Assembly (NCBI RefSeq): GCF_963676685.1
Contig: NC_092345.1
Coordinates: 46,831,838 to 46,895,837, forward strand
Source: Mytilus edulis
Taxonomy: Eukaryota; Mollusca; Bivalvia; Mytilida; Mytilidae
Reading direction: 5' to 3'
Length of the DNA: 64,000 nt
In this document: positions 13,289 to 28,200 of the stretch, one piece after another
Position numbering within the stretch: the first letter of the stretch is position 1
Layout of the letters: the number at the start of each line of letters is the position of its first letter
Notes under the pieces: generated by a model
Database searches by the model: none
The model's input: only the letters and a program-made list of their open reading frames with translations
What the model was told of the DNA's origin: nothing
Made by a program: the position numbers and the translations under genes

Positions 13289-16200
13289 TTATACTGGAAG
13301 TCCACAATGGCGTCCAGAATCGACAAAGAGTAAATGTCCGGTAGTAAATGATGCCTCATCAGATGCTAGAAATCGTATTGCCTTGGCAACGTCTTCGGGT
13401 TTGCCCGCACCACCAAGAGGTTGTAGCACTTTCAACCGCTCGAGATACTGAAAAAGAACATTAAAGAACTTGAAATATGTAGTAGAGTTTTACCATAAAA
13501 CCCTGCCGTTAGTAAAGTACTTTCTACTAAGCGGGGTGCCATCGGGGACTAGTTCATAAGAAGCGGTTCAAACTCAAATATAGAAGAAAAAAAAAATGTT
13601 TGGTACTGAATTTTATGCGGATGACACATATTACATTGACCATCTTTAATTAGATGGTCAAGTTTGAGACGAATACTTAAAATGTTTAAAAGCATTGAAA
13701 CCAACAGGCCCAAAAATGAATTTTGAAAAACCGCGAGACCTACAACTTTCAAGTTTTACTTGTAGTACACTTCGTTGGAATTTTATACGACTGCCATACA
13801 AGTGAGAGGTTTCTCTTGCTATAAAACCAGTTTTAATCCACCATTTTCTACATAGGTGCTAAGTCAGGAATATAACAGATGTAAAACCATTCGTTTGATG
13901 TGTTTGAACTTTAAATTTTGCCATTTGATTAGGGACTTTCCACTTTGATTTTGCCTCGGAGTTCGGTATCTTTTGTTATTTTACTTTTTGCAGTCATAAT
14001 GTTAACAAACAACGGATACGAATTATAGATACTAGTAATTGATTGTTTACTATATGCAAAGATAAAGAATCCATTTTTTTGTACAAAAGTTTGCTCTTGA
14101 ATTGTCATAGAATCCATGGTAGGTAAAATATCAAAGGGGTGCAGTCCCAGCAGCATATTGGTTACTAGGAAATAGATGACATCAGTCGAATGATTTTTAT
14201 AGAATATGGTTTGTATGTGTATTGTACTTACATCTGTAGCCATGGCGCTTGTCCATCCAGCATTTTTGGCGAATGGTGTCAAAATGAATCCCGGGCTGCA
14301 AAAAAATATAAATGAAGAAATTACAAATGAAAGTACTTTTTACGTAATGCCGAATTAACAATTATTTTTGGCAACACAAGATAAAGTGGACAAATCCCTT
14401 TTGTTGTTGTGATGTATAAGTACTCGCCGACGTCGCCGCTGAGTTTTTATGTGTATATGTTTGATTTCGTCTGATTTTTATTGTTTGTTCCAATATTGTA
14501 CTGTAACACCATTGTCCCAAGTTTGGAGAGGGTTGACGCCTTCAAACTAGTTTAACCTCGCCACATTCTTCTTATTTGTATAAATATTAAGAAGAGTCTA
14601 AAATATGTGAAACATCGTAATGCTATCCATGTGGTTGCAGTAATTGTAGCCTAGGATTATGGCTCACTGCTCGACAGAAGACCGTCGCAAAGCAAAGATT
14701 GGAGCAGGTTACATTATCAGACAAGCAGTAAAAGGTGAATAGGCTTACGTTATTCAACAACTGGAAAGGGCTTATACAATTACATATGAAGCTATTATAT
14801 ATAAATCCCCCCATTTCTGGAAAAGTTGTGAAAACATTAACAGGTAATTTTATTTTACTATTAAAGATCAGCTGACCATTTAAAACTTCGTAATTAAAAA
14901 TAAAATTAAAAATAACAACACTGAAATATGTGATGGGATGCAATCAATTTTGTGAAATCTTGATCATCCACCTCATAATCTCGATCAGTTGAATCAAACA
15001 AATATAGATAAAATAATAATATACCTACTTGACCGAGTTAACCCGTACTTTCTGAGGAGCCAATTCTGTAAAGAATACACCCATAACTAAAAGATTAAAG
15101 CCGCACAATTTTGAAAAATATGTGTTATCTTTATTGAATCATTGGTGTTAACAACATTCTATATTTTTGTACATTAAGCATGCAAAAAAATTAGAATAAT
15201 TAGGAATAAGAGTGCACTGCACTATGGCATGGCACCTTAGGTTTGACGTCCATGTCGTGCTATTGTCGTATTATGTATTTTAGTTACAGGAAAAAATGTT
15301 TTTTGTTATTGCAAAGGTTTACTATGATATCTAAATATAGTCACATTGATCTTTATTCCGATGGTGCACTGATGCTCAAAAGACAAATTGGTTACTGGTC
15401 GTATAAATACGCAGTCCTCTTTAACCTTTTTTATACCGGAATTGCAACCTTTAAGTAAGCCCGCAGGGCCGTAACTAGCCTCTTTTAAAAGTGAGGCAAA
15501 ATATTATCGAAAAATTTTCGGCGAGGGGTCTGGCGCCGCTCAAGGCCCACAGAAGCTGTGAAAAAAATGACGCAAAATCGTGCATTCTGAGCGTTTCCCG
15601 GACTCTTTCTTACCCTGAAACGCAATTAATTTTTAGCTATTTTTTTCGACAATATTCTGCTCTCAAAGCAAAATATATTTGATACCAGGAGATTGGTGGT
15701 CTCACTTTAATATAACCCATGTCAGCTAAAAAAGAGAGCCAGTTTTATATTCTTTAATATTAAGTTCAATTCGCCATAAAGAAACGACAATTTTTTTCTG
15801 TGTCCAGTAGCATCGTATCTCCTTAAAATATTTTCTCGCACAATGTCTGGACATGCAACATTGCAAAACCACACAACCGTTCACCCGTCATCGTAGATAT
15901 TTCCCAAGTCTTCAGTCTACGCAATGCTGAGAATAACCGTTCATAACATACAAATGTTACAGGAAGAACCAACAACAGCGTAAAGACTTTGTGAATATTC
16001 GGATACAAGTCAAACATGAGACTCAGAGATTCACAGTGAAGAGAACTTGCTTCTTGCAAGACACTCGCCGTGAAAACAATTAAGAATCGAATGCTTCTTT
16101 TTGTAAATTCATTGGGGTGTAAAAGCGTTGACCGAAGTACATTTTGTATGAAGCGCGGAAGCGCTTCATTCTAAAAATGTACGCACGGTCAACGCTTTTA

Positions 16201-19200
16201 CAACCCTATGAAGTTACAAAAAGAAGCATTCAATACTTATAATTACATTTTTTAGCTATGATCATGAAAACGCGAATTTTATATTATTTTTTTGTTTAAT
16301 TTACCTGTGCACTTTATTGTTGGACCACGTGTTATCATGGATGATAAGTTTTATTGAGTGATGCAATTGCTGAAGGAATAACATGTGATGTGCAATTAGC
16401 CAATCAGAATAAAGTATTATAATGAAACATACATCTAATGTAATTATTTTGATATGAAGACAAGCTTTTGTTTCAACTTTTTTGTTGTTAAAATTTCCAA
16501 CATGAGGCATTTACCTCATTTGCCTCCATGTAGTTACGCCCCTGGCCCGCTGAGTATTTTGGTAATGCATAATATGTATGTGACTTCTCTTACTCAGGAT
16601 CAAGATCGTGGCTAGAATCGTACCATGGTATGCATACCATACATTTTTATTTTCAATCGAGGAAATTTTATCAAACAAGAAAAGAAATGAGACAATCTTT
16701 CTTTTTAAAATGTGAAAGATACATTTAGAGATATTCAAAGCTCTGACAATGCCATGGTAAAAAACGTTATAAACGACTAAATCCATCACAGCTGTTAAAC
16801 ATATTACATAGAAAATTTAAAATTGAGCAGCATGAACCCAAAAGAAACCAAGAGGGTGGAGAGTGGGGCCTTTACGTTCAGTAATTAAATAGCTTTCTCC
16901 TTAAGTTTGGAGAGTAGGGCCTTTACGTTCAGTAATTATATAGCTTTCTCCTTAAGTTTGGAGAGTAGGGCCTTTACGTTCAGTAATTATATAGCTTTCT
17001 CCTTAAGTTTAGCTTCTTTTTGTTTATAATACCATTATAGGATTTGAGTACACTATATGTGTCTCTATATATATACATTGACCATTTTTATTTACTACGG
17101 CTCTTTTATTAATGAAAAAATTACAACAATCTTTTATGGGAAAATTAATTTCATACGTTTAAAAAACATACCTAATGCTAACAAGCGTGTAAACATATCC
17201 AATGCAGCTTTTGAGATACAATAGGCAGATAAGTTAGGACCCTGCAAAAATAAAAAATCTATTTGTGAAAAAATAAGATTCCTATCTTAATTTTAGTACA
17301 CTTTGTAACAATACAAACATAACAATTATATTCAGCACAAATATCACAACATGATTGTAGTGTTGGAAGTAAAATGAATAAAACAATTTAATTAAACAGC
17401 AATCCGGCAACAAAATAAAGCAGGAAAGGCATATAACGTTCTAAATAGATTGTTTTTTTGTGAATTTAATTGATTCGTCTGCTGTGAGACGTTTCCTCTC
17501 TCTCTTATGTACCCGACATGTCTATGAATCGTACACCAGACTTAATATATATGTTTTATTATATGCCTTGCCGTGACATATACAATGTATGCTACATGTT
17601 AATGCTACAAGCAACTAAAAAAAGTAAAATCACAAAAATACTAATCTCCGAGGTAAATTCAAAACGGAAGGTCCCTAATCAAATGGCAAAAGCAAATAAT
17701 AAAATACAGCAAAAGAATGGTCAACAACTGTGATATTCCTGAGTGTACAGGCACTTTGGTCCGACCTCTTTAGTTATGTTTATGCTGCTCAGTTTATAGA
17801 TTTCTACGTTGTGTTTTATATGATTTAGTTTGTCTTCTGTTCGTTTTTTGTGTCTCTTGGGCAAACTTAAAATATGTACTTACTGCACGTTGTCCCCCTA
17901 TACTCGAAACATTCACGATGGACCCTGAAAATCGATATATAAAATTTAATTAAAAAAAATTCAAATGATATGATGTATACAAAAAACTAGACAAAGTGAT
18001 GCCCCCGCACTCCACTCTGAAGTAACTGTATTATAACAAAGTCAGTGTGAGACTTTCTTTGTATTTAGTATTGTGTCTTGGAGACACAATTGATGACCCT
18101 GCAGATGCAAAGTTTTATTTAAAAAAACACAATGTTGAGCATGGGAGCGCATATGTTTATGGATCACTGTAGGACTGTTTACCTCTTATACAAATAAATA
18201 CTCAAAAAAATGACAAAATCCAACTATCTCCCAAAAGAGCAAATATTAATAAAATCCTAACGCTGACCACATGTACTACAACTTGCACTATAACATGTAC
18301 AAACTGACAGCAAAGTGAAAACCTCCTAGAATTCAAACTGTAGGAGGAGCTTACTCGAAAAATGACAAAGTTCAACAATCTCCCAAAAGAGCAAAAATTA
18401 ATAAAAATTAAAATCTTGACCACATGCACACTTTCAAAACATGTACAAACAGACAGCAAAGTGAAAACTTCCTAGGATTCAAACTGTAGGAGAAGTTATG
18501 CGGAATAACTTAGTCTATATACCGCTAATGGGAGGGACGGACGGACAGAAGGACGGTAGGACAGGGGTTAAACAATATGCCTTCAACTTTCAGTTGTGGG
18601 GGCATAAAAAACCCGTTCGTCCATAGAGATATTTGACTAATAGTTAATTGTGATGTGGACGCAAGTTTATAATGTTGCAAATAATTTGACGCCTATGGTG
18701 TAATGAATATCGGAAAATCTCTGGCATTTAATTTATGAACTCGGATTAAAATGTCCGTTTGTTGTATGCCGTTTAGATTTTAAAATGATTTTAACGGAAT
18801 AAAACATGGTACGTTTGATGTAGTTTAAGTGGTTTACATATAATTTTAAGGATTTGGAAGTTAGCTGCACATTGGCAGGGCCGTAAATTACATAGAGGCA
18901 TGTAGGCAGTTGCCTCCTATTGTGGGCTCACTGACAAAAAAATAATAAATGGAGAAAAAGACACTGAAAAGAAAAAAAATGGTTAAGATCATGCATATTT
19001 TTTATATAACACTGGTTGTCAGTTAAAACCACAAGGTGGTTAATCATAATGGCATGCAGGTGTGTTCAATATTATATTTGGATCTGAACGGTCGGTACCC
19101 AACTCAACTCCTTTGCACACATAAAATTTTCCCACCAAATACAATTGCATCTGCATACATAGAAGTGACAATGTTGGCAATATTAAATGCATAGAAGTGC

Positions 19201-22200
19201 TAAAAAGATGGGATTTGTCCAGTCAGAAAAAATCACCTTAGCATTTGACAAAGCCAGAATAAAACTTTTTGGTGTATACAAACATTGTTACGTTTTAATA
19301 ATTTGAACTTGATAGATACAATTATGAGTTATTGAGTATGCATTTTCATTTTAACTTAAGGTTTGAAAATTGTGTCTTTGAAACGAAGTCAAAGTTAATT
19401 CGATTTGGTTGGACAGCCAAATAAGTCGGATAAACCACAAAAAATTACCAACTTCAGGGGCCTTTCATTTTAAGTCTTTGCAAAATTTTCCCTAAACTTA
19501 AGTAAAAATAGCTTGTAAAGAGTCATAAAGCAGGATAAAGCGAAAACAAATCTTACTCTACGGGGACACGTAATCTAACTCTGGTTTATAACTATTTTTA
19601 ATATATTCCAGGAGCATATTTATTGAAATGTAACAAAAAAATAACAAGTTTTGTATTCTTGGGAGGTACATTGCATACAAGGAAAAGGCCTGAAAAAATA
19701 TCCTTTTTCTGCATGGAATGGGTCCAAATATGTTTTGCCTCGCTCCGCTCGGCGTTAATAAACTGCCTCCCCTTATATGGCACGCAATTTACGGCCCTGC
19801 ATTGGTGGAAAATATTAAAAAAGTCAAAGTCCTAAGGAACAAAAAAAATAAATCTTCAAAACAATTACGCCACTTTGCAATTTTTAGAGTAGCTCAAAAA
19901 AGTAAATCTTAATTACAAGTATTTATTGTTAAAATTTGTCATGTTTCACATATTAATTTAATGCTTGATAAGTATGTATGACAAGATTCAAAAGTTACGT
20001 TAACCCTAAATAATTACTTTAGATGTATGTTTTATTATGATTGGCTAACTGCACATAAGTGTTATTCCGTAAGCACTGGCATTGCTCAATAAAACTTTTC
20101 ATTCATGATAACACGTGGTCCCACAATAAAGTGCACAAGTGCATTAAATAAAACAATAATAAAATTCGTGTTTTCATGATCATTGCTAAAAAAATGTAAT
20201 TATAAGTATTGAATGCTTCTTTTTGTAACTTCATAGGGTTGTAAAAGCGTTGACCGTGCGCACATTATAAATATGAAGCGCTTCCGCGCTTCATACAAAA
20301 TGTACTTCGGTCAATGCTTTTACACCCCAAAGAAGTTACAAAACGAGAAACATTCAATTCTTAAATAAAATAGATTAAAGAATCAAATGGCTGGATTTAA
20401 TGGGATACAGTATGGTATATGATGTACATTAATACAATATATTTAAGAATTATAAATTGAAAAATTTACAGAAAAATGGAGAAATTTGTTTAAAATACTC
20501 TGAAAAAGGTGCAGAACTTCAAAAAGGTTTGCATGCTACACATCTTCAATAACTGTGCAGTCTTTCTTTGAAATTCATTGATCTTAGTTGACAACCACAG
20601 TTGGTTACACCAAACATGGTACTAGTACACATTTTCCAGTTGAATCCGCCCGCCTTACCCCACCATACTTACACCCAGTTTTGCAAATACACCCAAAAAT
20701 GAATGCATAGAAAACACACTATCAAAGAATTACTAAGCTTGTTGTTTTCTAAAATTTGAAAAGTAGTTATCTCCCTTTGACTTGCTATCCCTCATTTAAA
20801 AACACATTTATATGGCACACATTGTGTATCTATCTTTTTCAATTATTGATTCTCAAATGTAAAAGGAACTTTACGGGGAAATATTTCAGTAAGACAATTG
20901 GAATTTCGTGGATAAAAACATTGTTTTAGATCAATATGTAAAATATAAAAGCTGGCCAACGTGCACTGCATGTGACGCGGCTCGAAAGATGCTTGACATT
21001 GCGTGTTCATTAAGGGACCGGTCAAAATTTAACGTCACATAGGACCGGTGCAAAAAATAAAAACATTTAATAAAAGTTACAACCCTATCGCTTTCTGACT
21101 GAAAAAAAAATGATGTCCTATGCCAACTTAGTAATAAAAAAGTTGGTGTCCTATCCTACTTTTCCAATGTATTGTAAATAAAAGTATACTTAATAGAGGC
21201 ATTTAACATATGTTGTCTTTATAATATGATCATAAGCAACAGTTTCATGTTTTATTTTGTTGATTCACATACAATTACAGCATACCTGCCAACTTTTGAA
21301 AATGCCCATGGGGGTTTTAGCGCGCCACAACAATTTCAAAGGTTTAAATTCTTTGCGACAACTATTTTGCGCGTGCTGTTTTGTAGTCTAGAAAAAGTGT
21401 CATATTTGCCTGATTTGTAAGATGGACTTACATCCCTTTTTCTTAAGTTTATTTGCATGATTCTAGTTATTATATCAGCAGAAAATATGAACATGTAGCT
21501 GTAAGACCAGGAATTATTTTCATGTGTAAGGATACTAAATAGTTGTTGACTTTTCCAATTTAAAATTATACACAAAGAAGGACCTTTATCAGGTTGGGAA
21601 CAACACATAGGGATCACCCCTCAATGTTTGGACATTAAAAACCACTTTTTAAGTACAAATGAGCACACATTCATATTATTTGAAGAAACTTTTCCCAAAG
21701 AACTATACATCTTATGATCTATCTGGTATTATATGGTCAACACATGTCCAAGAACTTTGATATGTTCTTGGCCTTATATCTTCTTTATTATTCAAAATAA
21801 TAGGACTCTTCATTTAGAAAAGCTGTTCCAAATATAATGTCAGAATTTCCCATTTTTAAGTTAATAAATCTACATTTTTCTATTTTATTTTTTACAAGAG
21901 TGACCCCTTGACTAAGGGTAGTCCCTCATTTAAGGGATTCCTCATGTTGATGTGGGTGGGGGTGGGGGGTCCATGTGAAAAATAATGAATAGTACATTAT
22001 ACTTTAAATGATTGAATACATAAATAAAATTATGTTACAGCAAGTGTACATGTAATGTCAATAAATTAGTGAATAAACTACTATTTATTATATTCATGGT
22101 AGTACTGCATCATTGAAGTTTGTCAATCAGCCATGCTTTTATTCTTATTCTGTGTAAGAACCTCCTTGCAGTTGAAAAATCATTTGCCATGTTCACGTTT

Positions 22201-25200
22201 TTACAATTCTGACCAACAAACAGAGGAATACAACACAAGTTCAATATCTAGCATGTTAAAACAATCTTGAGAGAAAACGTTTTTGATTGGCTGATTAATT
22301 TGATCATGAGAAACACACAATTTGATTGGCTGAACACGATTTCCTCCATTGGACACAGTTCAAAATCGGGAACAACAATATTTTTCGTGTAGATTTTCAC
22401 CAAATCGTGTTTTAGAGGGTTTTTCAGGAACACGATCGTGCAATCGTGACAAAGGGTCAAAATCGTGTAGTACACGCCTAAATCGTGAAAGTTGGCAGGT
22501 ATGTTACAGGCATGGCATTATCATAAATTATACCATGAATATAGCATTGAAAAAAACAAAGACATTGCATAATGCAATCAAACCACAAATAGGTGTTTGT
22601 TAAACTGAAAAATTAATGAATCTGCATGTATCTTATATAGAATTTTATCAATACCTTTAAATATTAATTATAAAAACAAGCTCCAGGAGAAACATGAAAC
22701 TCAATAGCATTTGGTTGAACTCTCTATATATATTTTAACCTGAAGACCCATAGGTTGCCTTGGAATGTGTTTTTTTATTAGGAATGGTAATAATTGCTTT
22801 AACATTTTCCCACTTACAGAAAATGTACCTGATGTGACCCCCACATTTTTGCTACTTTGTTGGATGATGTAATGTACATGATGTACATGATGTATGTTTG
22901 TTGCACTTCACCATATAAGTGAAATTAAATTTTACAGCAAAACAACAAAAAACTAAATGACATTGGATTCAGTAAGCTTGATATATATCTAAGATAGCTG
23001 CATAGTTTGATGAAAATCCAAGTTGAATTTAAAAAGTTATAAAAAAAATTAAAGTGTACTATCTCTATTTTGTTCGAACTGCAAATTCTAGCTTTTTTGA
23101 ACTAGATTAATTTAATTCTTGAATTTGACAGCAATACAACAAAAAACAAAATGACCTGGGATTTAGTAAGCTTAATATATAACTAAGATAGCTGCATAGT
23201 TTGATGAAAATCCAAGTTGATTTAAAAAAGTTATTAAAAAAATTAAAGTGTACTATCTCTATTTTGTTCGAATTGCAAATCCTAGCTTTTTTTTTACCAA
23301 GATTACTTTAATTCTTAAATTTTATAACAATACAACAAAAAACTAAATGAAATGGGATTCAGTAAGCTTGATATATATCTAAGATAGCTGCATAGTTTGA
23401 TGAAAATCCAAGTTGATTTGAAAAAGTTATAAAAAAAATTAAAGATGCCTATCTGAATTTTTATATAATAATTTTTATTTTTACATATTGTATATTAAAC
23501 TTGTTATTTTAAGTTTTGTTATAAATGTATTAAAAATTATTTCAAAGTAATCGTTTGAAAAAAAACTTGTGTCCTATGGATATTATCTGTGAAAAAAGTG
23601 ATGTCCCAACAAAAGCGATTCCAGAAAAAAGTATCTGTCCTACTGCACTTTGCACCGGTCCTATGTGTAGATAAATTTTGACCGGTCCCTAAGTACTGTA
23701 ACATCGCAGTGGCGGATCAAGGGAAGTGGGTGGGGCGATTTTTTTTTACCCCCTTTCTTTTGGACGATCAATGCATTTGAATAGGGACATGTAGTTGGAA
23801 CCCCCCTTTTTGTCCTGGGTTAGAAACCCTCCTTTTTAAAATGGCTGGATCCGTCCCTGTATCGGTTCAGAAGGTAAAATAATGTATTAACTTTGGATTA
23901 AAGAAAGGTTTGTTTGACTAAGTGGTAATCGTTTTCAGCTTATGACATGGCGCAATTACAAAATTAAAGCAAACACAACTATTTAATAAAAAATACTGTT
24001 GGGCAACGCTCAGTTGTAATCCGTTATTTGTAATAAAAACTTCTATTAACAATTAGCAAATACTGAAACCGTAAGAAAACATGTAAAAAAAAATCAAAAA
24101 CAAATCATAGATATGAGAGCTACATTGATTTCTTTTATTATAATACAAAACGATAAGGGACCGGAAAACTAATAAATGTTGAAACAAACATTTCGGGGCC
24201 AATATAGCTGACTATGCGGTATGGGCTTTGCTCATTGTTGAAGGCCTTGAGGCGACCTGTAGTTGTTATTTTTTTTTGTCATTTTTGTCTCTTATGGAGA
24301 GTTGTCTCATTGGCAATTATACCACATCTTCTTTTTTTTTTATATCTAACAATTTTAAATGTTTCTTTGAGAATTGTTTCAGCCAATATATATACTTGAA
24401 CTTGTCAGAAGTTCCACGTAATATACATTGTATACATATGATTATATTTCATGGCAAATAGAACAAATTATGGTATATGTTTGTGTTGATAAATGTTAAC
24501 TGTACTGCCCGAACAAAGATTTACTGACTGAATCTTTGACATATAAACGTTTTGGTCTCTGAAAGCATTCTATCACTTGAAGATATCAAGTGGTAAAATT
24601 TTTCGTGGCAATATATATTTTTTGTTGTGCTGATCAGTGTGTTTAAGCAATGACAAATCAATCAATCCAAGATGCTTCATTTCTTCTACTTACCCTGAGT
24701 TTTAATAAGATGAGGAACACAGAGTCTTGACAAATTGTAAATAGATTTAAAGTTGACATTCATTATATCGTCTAGAGTAGCTTCAGGTGTTACCATCACA
24801 TTACCGGGGGTTCCTTTACCTGCGTTATTTATCTGAGTTAAAAAATTGAAAAAAGTAGACAGTTTGTTGTATGGCAATTGTATATGTGTTATCATGGTTG
24901 CAGTGTTCTATAAAATCAGTTTTTATCTGAACCTTTTTCATTTTAATTTTCCCAAATGAAGAATGCGTATTGGCACTGCAACTGGTATGAAGCATTTTTA
25001 AAAACATATTATTTCTATAAAGAGGTCACTGCTATTTGTTTGTACGTTTCTCTGTTATGAATGTTCTTGTGTATGTTTGTGCTGTTTCTGTCTTAGCGAT
25101 ATTGTTTTAACATTGTCATAAACGGGAAGTTTGGCATGCCATTAAACCAGGTTCAACCAACAATTAACTTTTTTCAATGTCCTGTACCAAGTCAGGAATA

Positions 25201-28200
25201 TGGCAGTTGTTTTCAAATTGTTCGTTTCTATATGCATTTGCGTTTGTTTTGTTGCACTTCGGTGATCCTTTTGTTTCTATGTTTTCCTGTTATTGCTGAT
25301 GCGTTTCTCTCGGTTTTGGTTTGTATCCTGGATTTGTTTTCTCTCAATCGATTTACGACTATATTGCCTTTATTTATCTACCATAAATTTAGTATTTTTG
25401 GGGGTTCTTAATTGGTTTTCTTTTGTAAATGATTTAAATTTTGCAAACATTCACAAACATAGTGTTGTTCGACTCGATAATGTTAAACTCTGTCGATGGC
25501 TTTTTGGCAAAAACATAACTGTTATGTTTTACTACTGTGGAGCTGTTTTTTTTTCTGTTTTCTATTCAAGATTAACATACAACATACCAACACATCTATT
25601 CTCCCAAATTTCTTTACTGTTTCATCGACTAATGTTTTCAAATTGTCCTCACTAGTGACGTCACACTGAATAACCAAAACCTGAAAAAGATGATACATTC
25701 GTGCTAAACCCAATACGCATTACGATTTAGTAATTTATCCAGACTAGTCACTAAAATAAAAGTCATACTTAATCAAATACATTTTTCATCATTTCAAAAT
25801 GGAACACTTATGTTTCCAAGATAAATTTCAACGATATTTTGAATGTGTAGCAGATAAACTTTATGTTCCTCGTAATCATCATCATCATCTTCATCTCACA
25901 ATTAATTTTATCTTTAATTTCATAAATTTTCTTAATATTTTAGTAAGCGGCTAGACCTTTTTAAACTAATCAGTGCTTAATAATATACATTCGGCGAATT
26001 AGATTCGTAAGAACCATTTCATTATATATGTACCAGTGTGGCACCGTTAAAGTCCACAATTCCTCTAAAGTCCACAACACCGCTAAAGTCCACAACAATT
26101 TTCCGCTAAAGTCCACAACGCCGCTAAAGTCCACAAAATTTCCGCTAAAGTCCACAAAATGACATCCGCTAAAGTCCACAAGAAAACACCGTTAAAGTCC
26201 ACAACAACAAGTTCCTCTAAAGTCCACAAAAAAGCACCGTTAAAGTCCATACATTTTTTTTTCATTATCAAAAGAAATTTTTTTTGTTTTTTACACCCGA
26301 TATTATAGATCTAATTAAAAGCACGGACTTTTGTTCTTAGAAAGTATTTCTTGTCAGCATAAATTCTATTTTGATGAATGAAAAAATTATAGTATTTGCT
26401 TTATCAATTTTTATGCGATTTTCTATCAATCAAACAGACAACATTTCTGAAAAGTTATCTAACTATTATACTCTTTTTATTCTTTAATAAATATTTGTTC
26501 ATCCACAAGAAACTCCAACATAGCGTTCTCTTTATATATATGCTGGAGACATAATTTGGAGCCTATATTTGATATTTAAATTTCCTTTGCAATATCTATA
26601 AAACATAAGTAAGATTTCCATTCAGTGTCTGTTAGGTTCCACAGCAGTCAAAACGGTCCGTAAATCTCAAAAATAGACTTGGATCCATCATGTTCTTTTT
26701 TGAAATCAAAATAATGATAAAGAATACCACACATTCATGCATTTTGTGGTGCTCAGCAGATTTCCATCACTCTTTGCATATAAAAAAGAAGATATGGTAT
26801 GATTGCCAATGAGACAACTGTCCACAAGAGACCAAAATGACACAGACATTATAAGCAACTGTTTGTTTTGTTTTCAAAAAGGAAAATGAATTTGTTTCAG
26901 AATGAAAGATGAATTGAATAAATTATACGCGGATGTGGTTCTGTATTGTGTATTATCCATGATGAGTACAAGTATAAGTTTTTTTTCTACAATGCTACAT
27001 GTATATATATATATATATGTTCCAGACAATATGAGTGTATCTGATTTGAACCCTTATGCGTACAATGTGGACCATATAAGTATACCTGAACGTATACTCG
27101 TACCGTATGAGTATACTCGTATGGTTTAGTATGAGGTCGACCATACATGTGCATTTGTCAAATTTATCAAGAGTCAGAAAATGAAATAAAAACTTTAACC
27201 AAATAAACTAGAGTCTCTAAAGAGCCTGTGTCGCTTACCTTAATTTACTGATCCTTTGGAAATCATGTTTAAGGTTAAAATCATAATTTATAGTATAAGA
27301 TATCATTTATATTTAGATACTATAATAATATCTAAGATAATAGCAAAGAACTCAGGGACAGCAACCCCTTCTGAAAATTTCAGGGCAGATATATCTAAAT
27401 CTGATGAACATTTTTGCCACCGTCAGATTTGCTCTAAATGCTTCAGTTTCAAAGATATAAACCAAAAACTGATTTTACCCTATGTACTTTTTTTAGCCAT
27501 GTCTGCCATCTTCGTTCGCGGGCAGGGTCATCGGACACATTTTTTAAACTATATACTCTTATGATGATTGTGGATAAGTTTAGTTACACTTTGTTTAAGT
27601 AATTTCAGAGGAGAAGATTTTTGTAAAAGTTAACGACGCCGACGACGACGCCGGACGACGCCGAACGCAAAGTGATGAGAAAAGCTCACTTGGCCCTTCG
27701 GGCCAGGTGAGCTAAAAAGTGACGCTACATTTTTTAGTATGAAATTAAGTTCAAATGCTCAAATTGCAATTGAAGTTATGGAAGTACATACATGTATATT
27801 TTGGAAGATAAGTTTTTAGAACATTTAGGAACGTTGTACTTCAAAAACCGATAAGCCAGTGAAGTAAAATGGTCAGAAGTATTTGTCACCTATAATTAGT
27901 TGTTATATATGTCATGAAATCTACGGATATTTTTCATAACAAATATTTAGGAACTATTTCATGTAAGATTTTAATCAAAATTAGTACCAATAGAAGCAGA
28001 CCTCTCATAGGTTTATTTGTTTATTTGGTAATTTATCTATTTTGAAGCGTTTATTCTCAATTTCTGATGATATAACACAAAGTTTATATCTTATCCAAAA
28101 ATTTGATTTACACCAAAAATGAAAAACAAAACTAACCGAAGAAAAGTATGACCAAATAAAAAAAAACTTGCCGACGTATTTGTGGGTTGAGAAATACAGA

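Larger units (their letters stand above)
15464..16544. mobile_element. hAT-like element with nested hairpin insertion
   Basis: The ends are CAGGGCCGTAACTA (left) and, on the reverse strand, CAGGGGCGTAACTA (right). GCCCG flanks both ends directly (15459-15463 and 16545-16549), a 5 bp duplication. The element keeps a hAT dimerisation-domain fragment at 15823-16059 and has been split by a hairpin repeat at 16082-16490. It lies in intron 6 of the right SDR gene. Confidence 0.65.
21014..23689. mobile_element. PIF/Harbinger-like TIR element, 2.7 kb, with nested insertion
   Basis: Terminal inverted repeats of about 41 bp start GGGACCGGTCAAAATTTA at both ends, with three mismatches. TAA flanks both sides (21011-21013 and 23690-23692), which is the TWA target typical of PIF/Harbinger elements. 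Inside are a nested element (21281-22503) and a 195 bp tandem repeat (22930-23450). No transposase is visible, so it is non-autonomous. It lies in intron 4 of the right SDR gene. Confidence 0.75.

Noticed and set aside
13929-14282. 117-codon minus-strand frame
   Set aside because: Only its first 17 codons are real (SDR exon 8); the rest reads into the intron past a good GTAAGT donor.
25293-25655. 120-codon plus-strand frame
   Set aside because: It spans a common dispersed repeat and overlaps SDR exon 3 on the other strand.
26037-26250. Repeat-spacer pattern that looks like a CRISPR array
   Set aside because: Units are only about 16 bp and degenerate, spacers are 2-9 bp, the array recurs inverted at 29467-29680, and the DNA is clearly eukaryotic.
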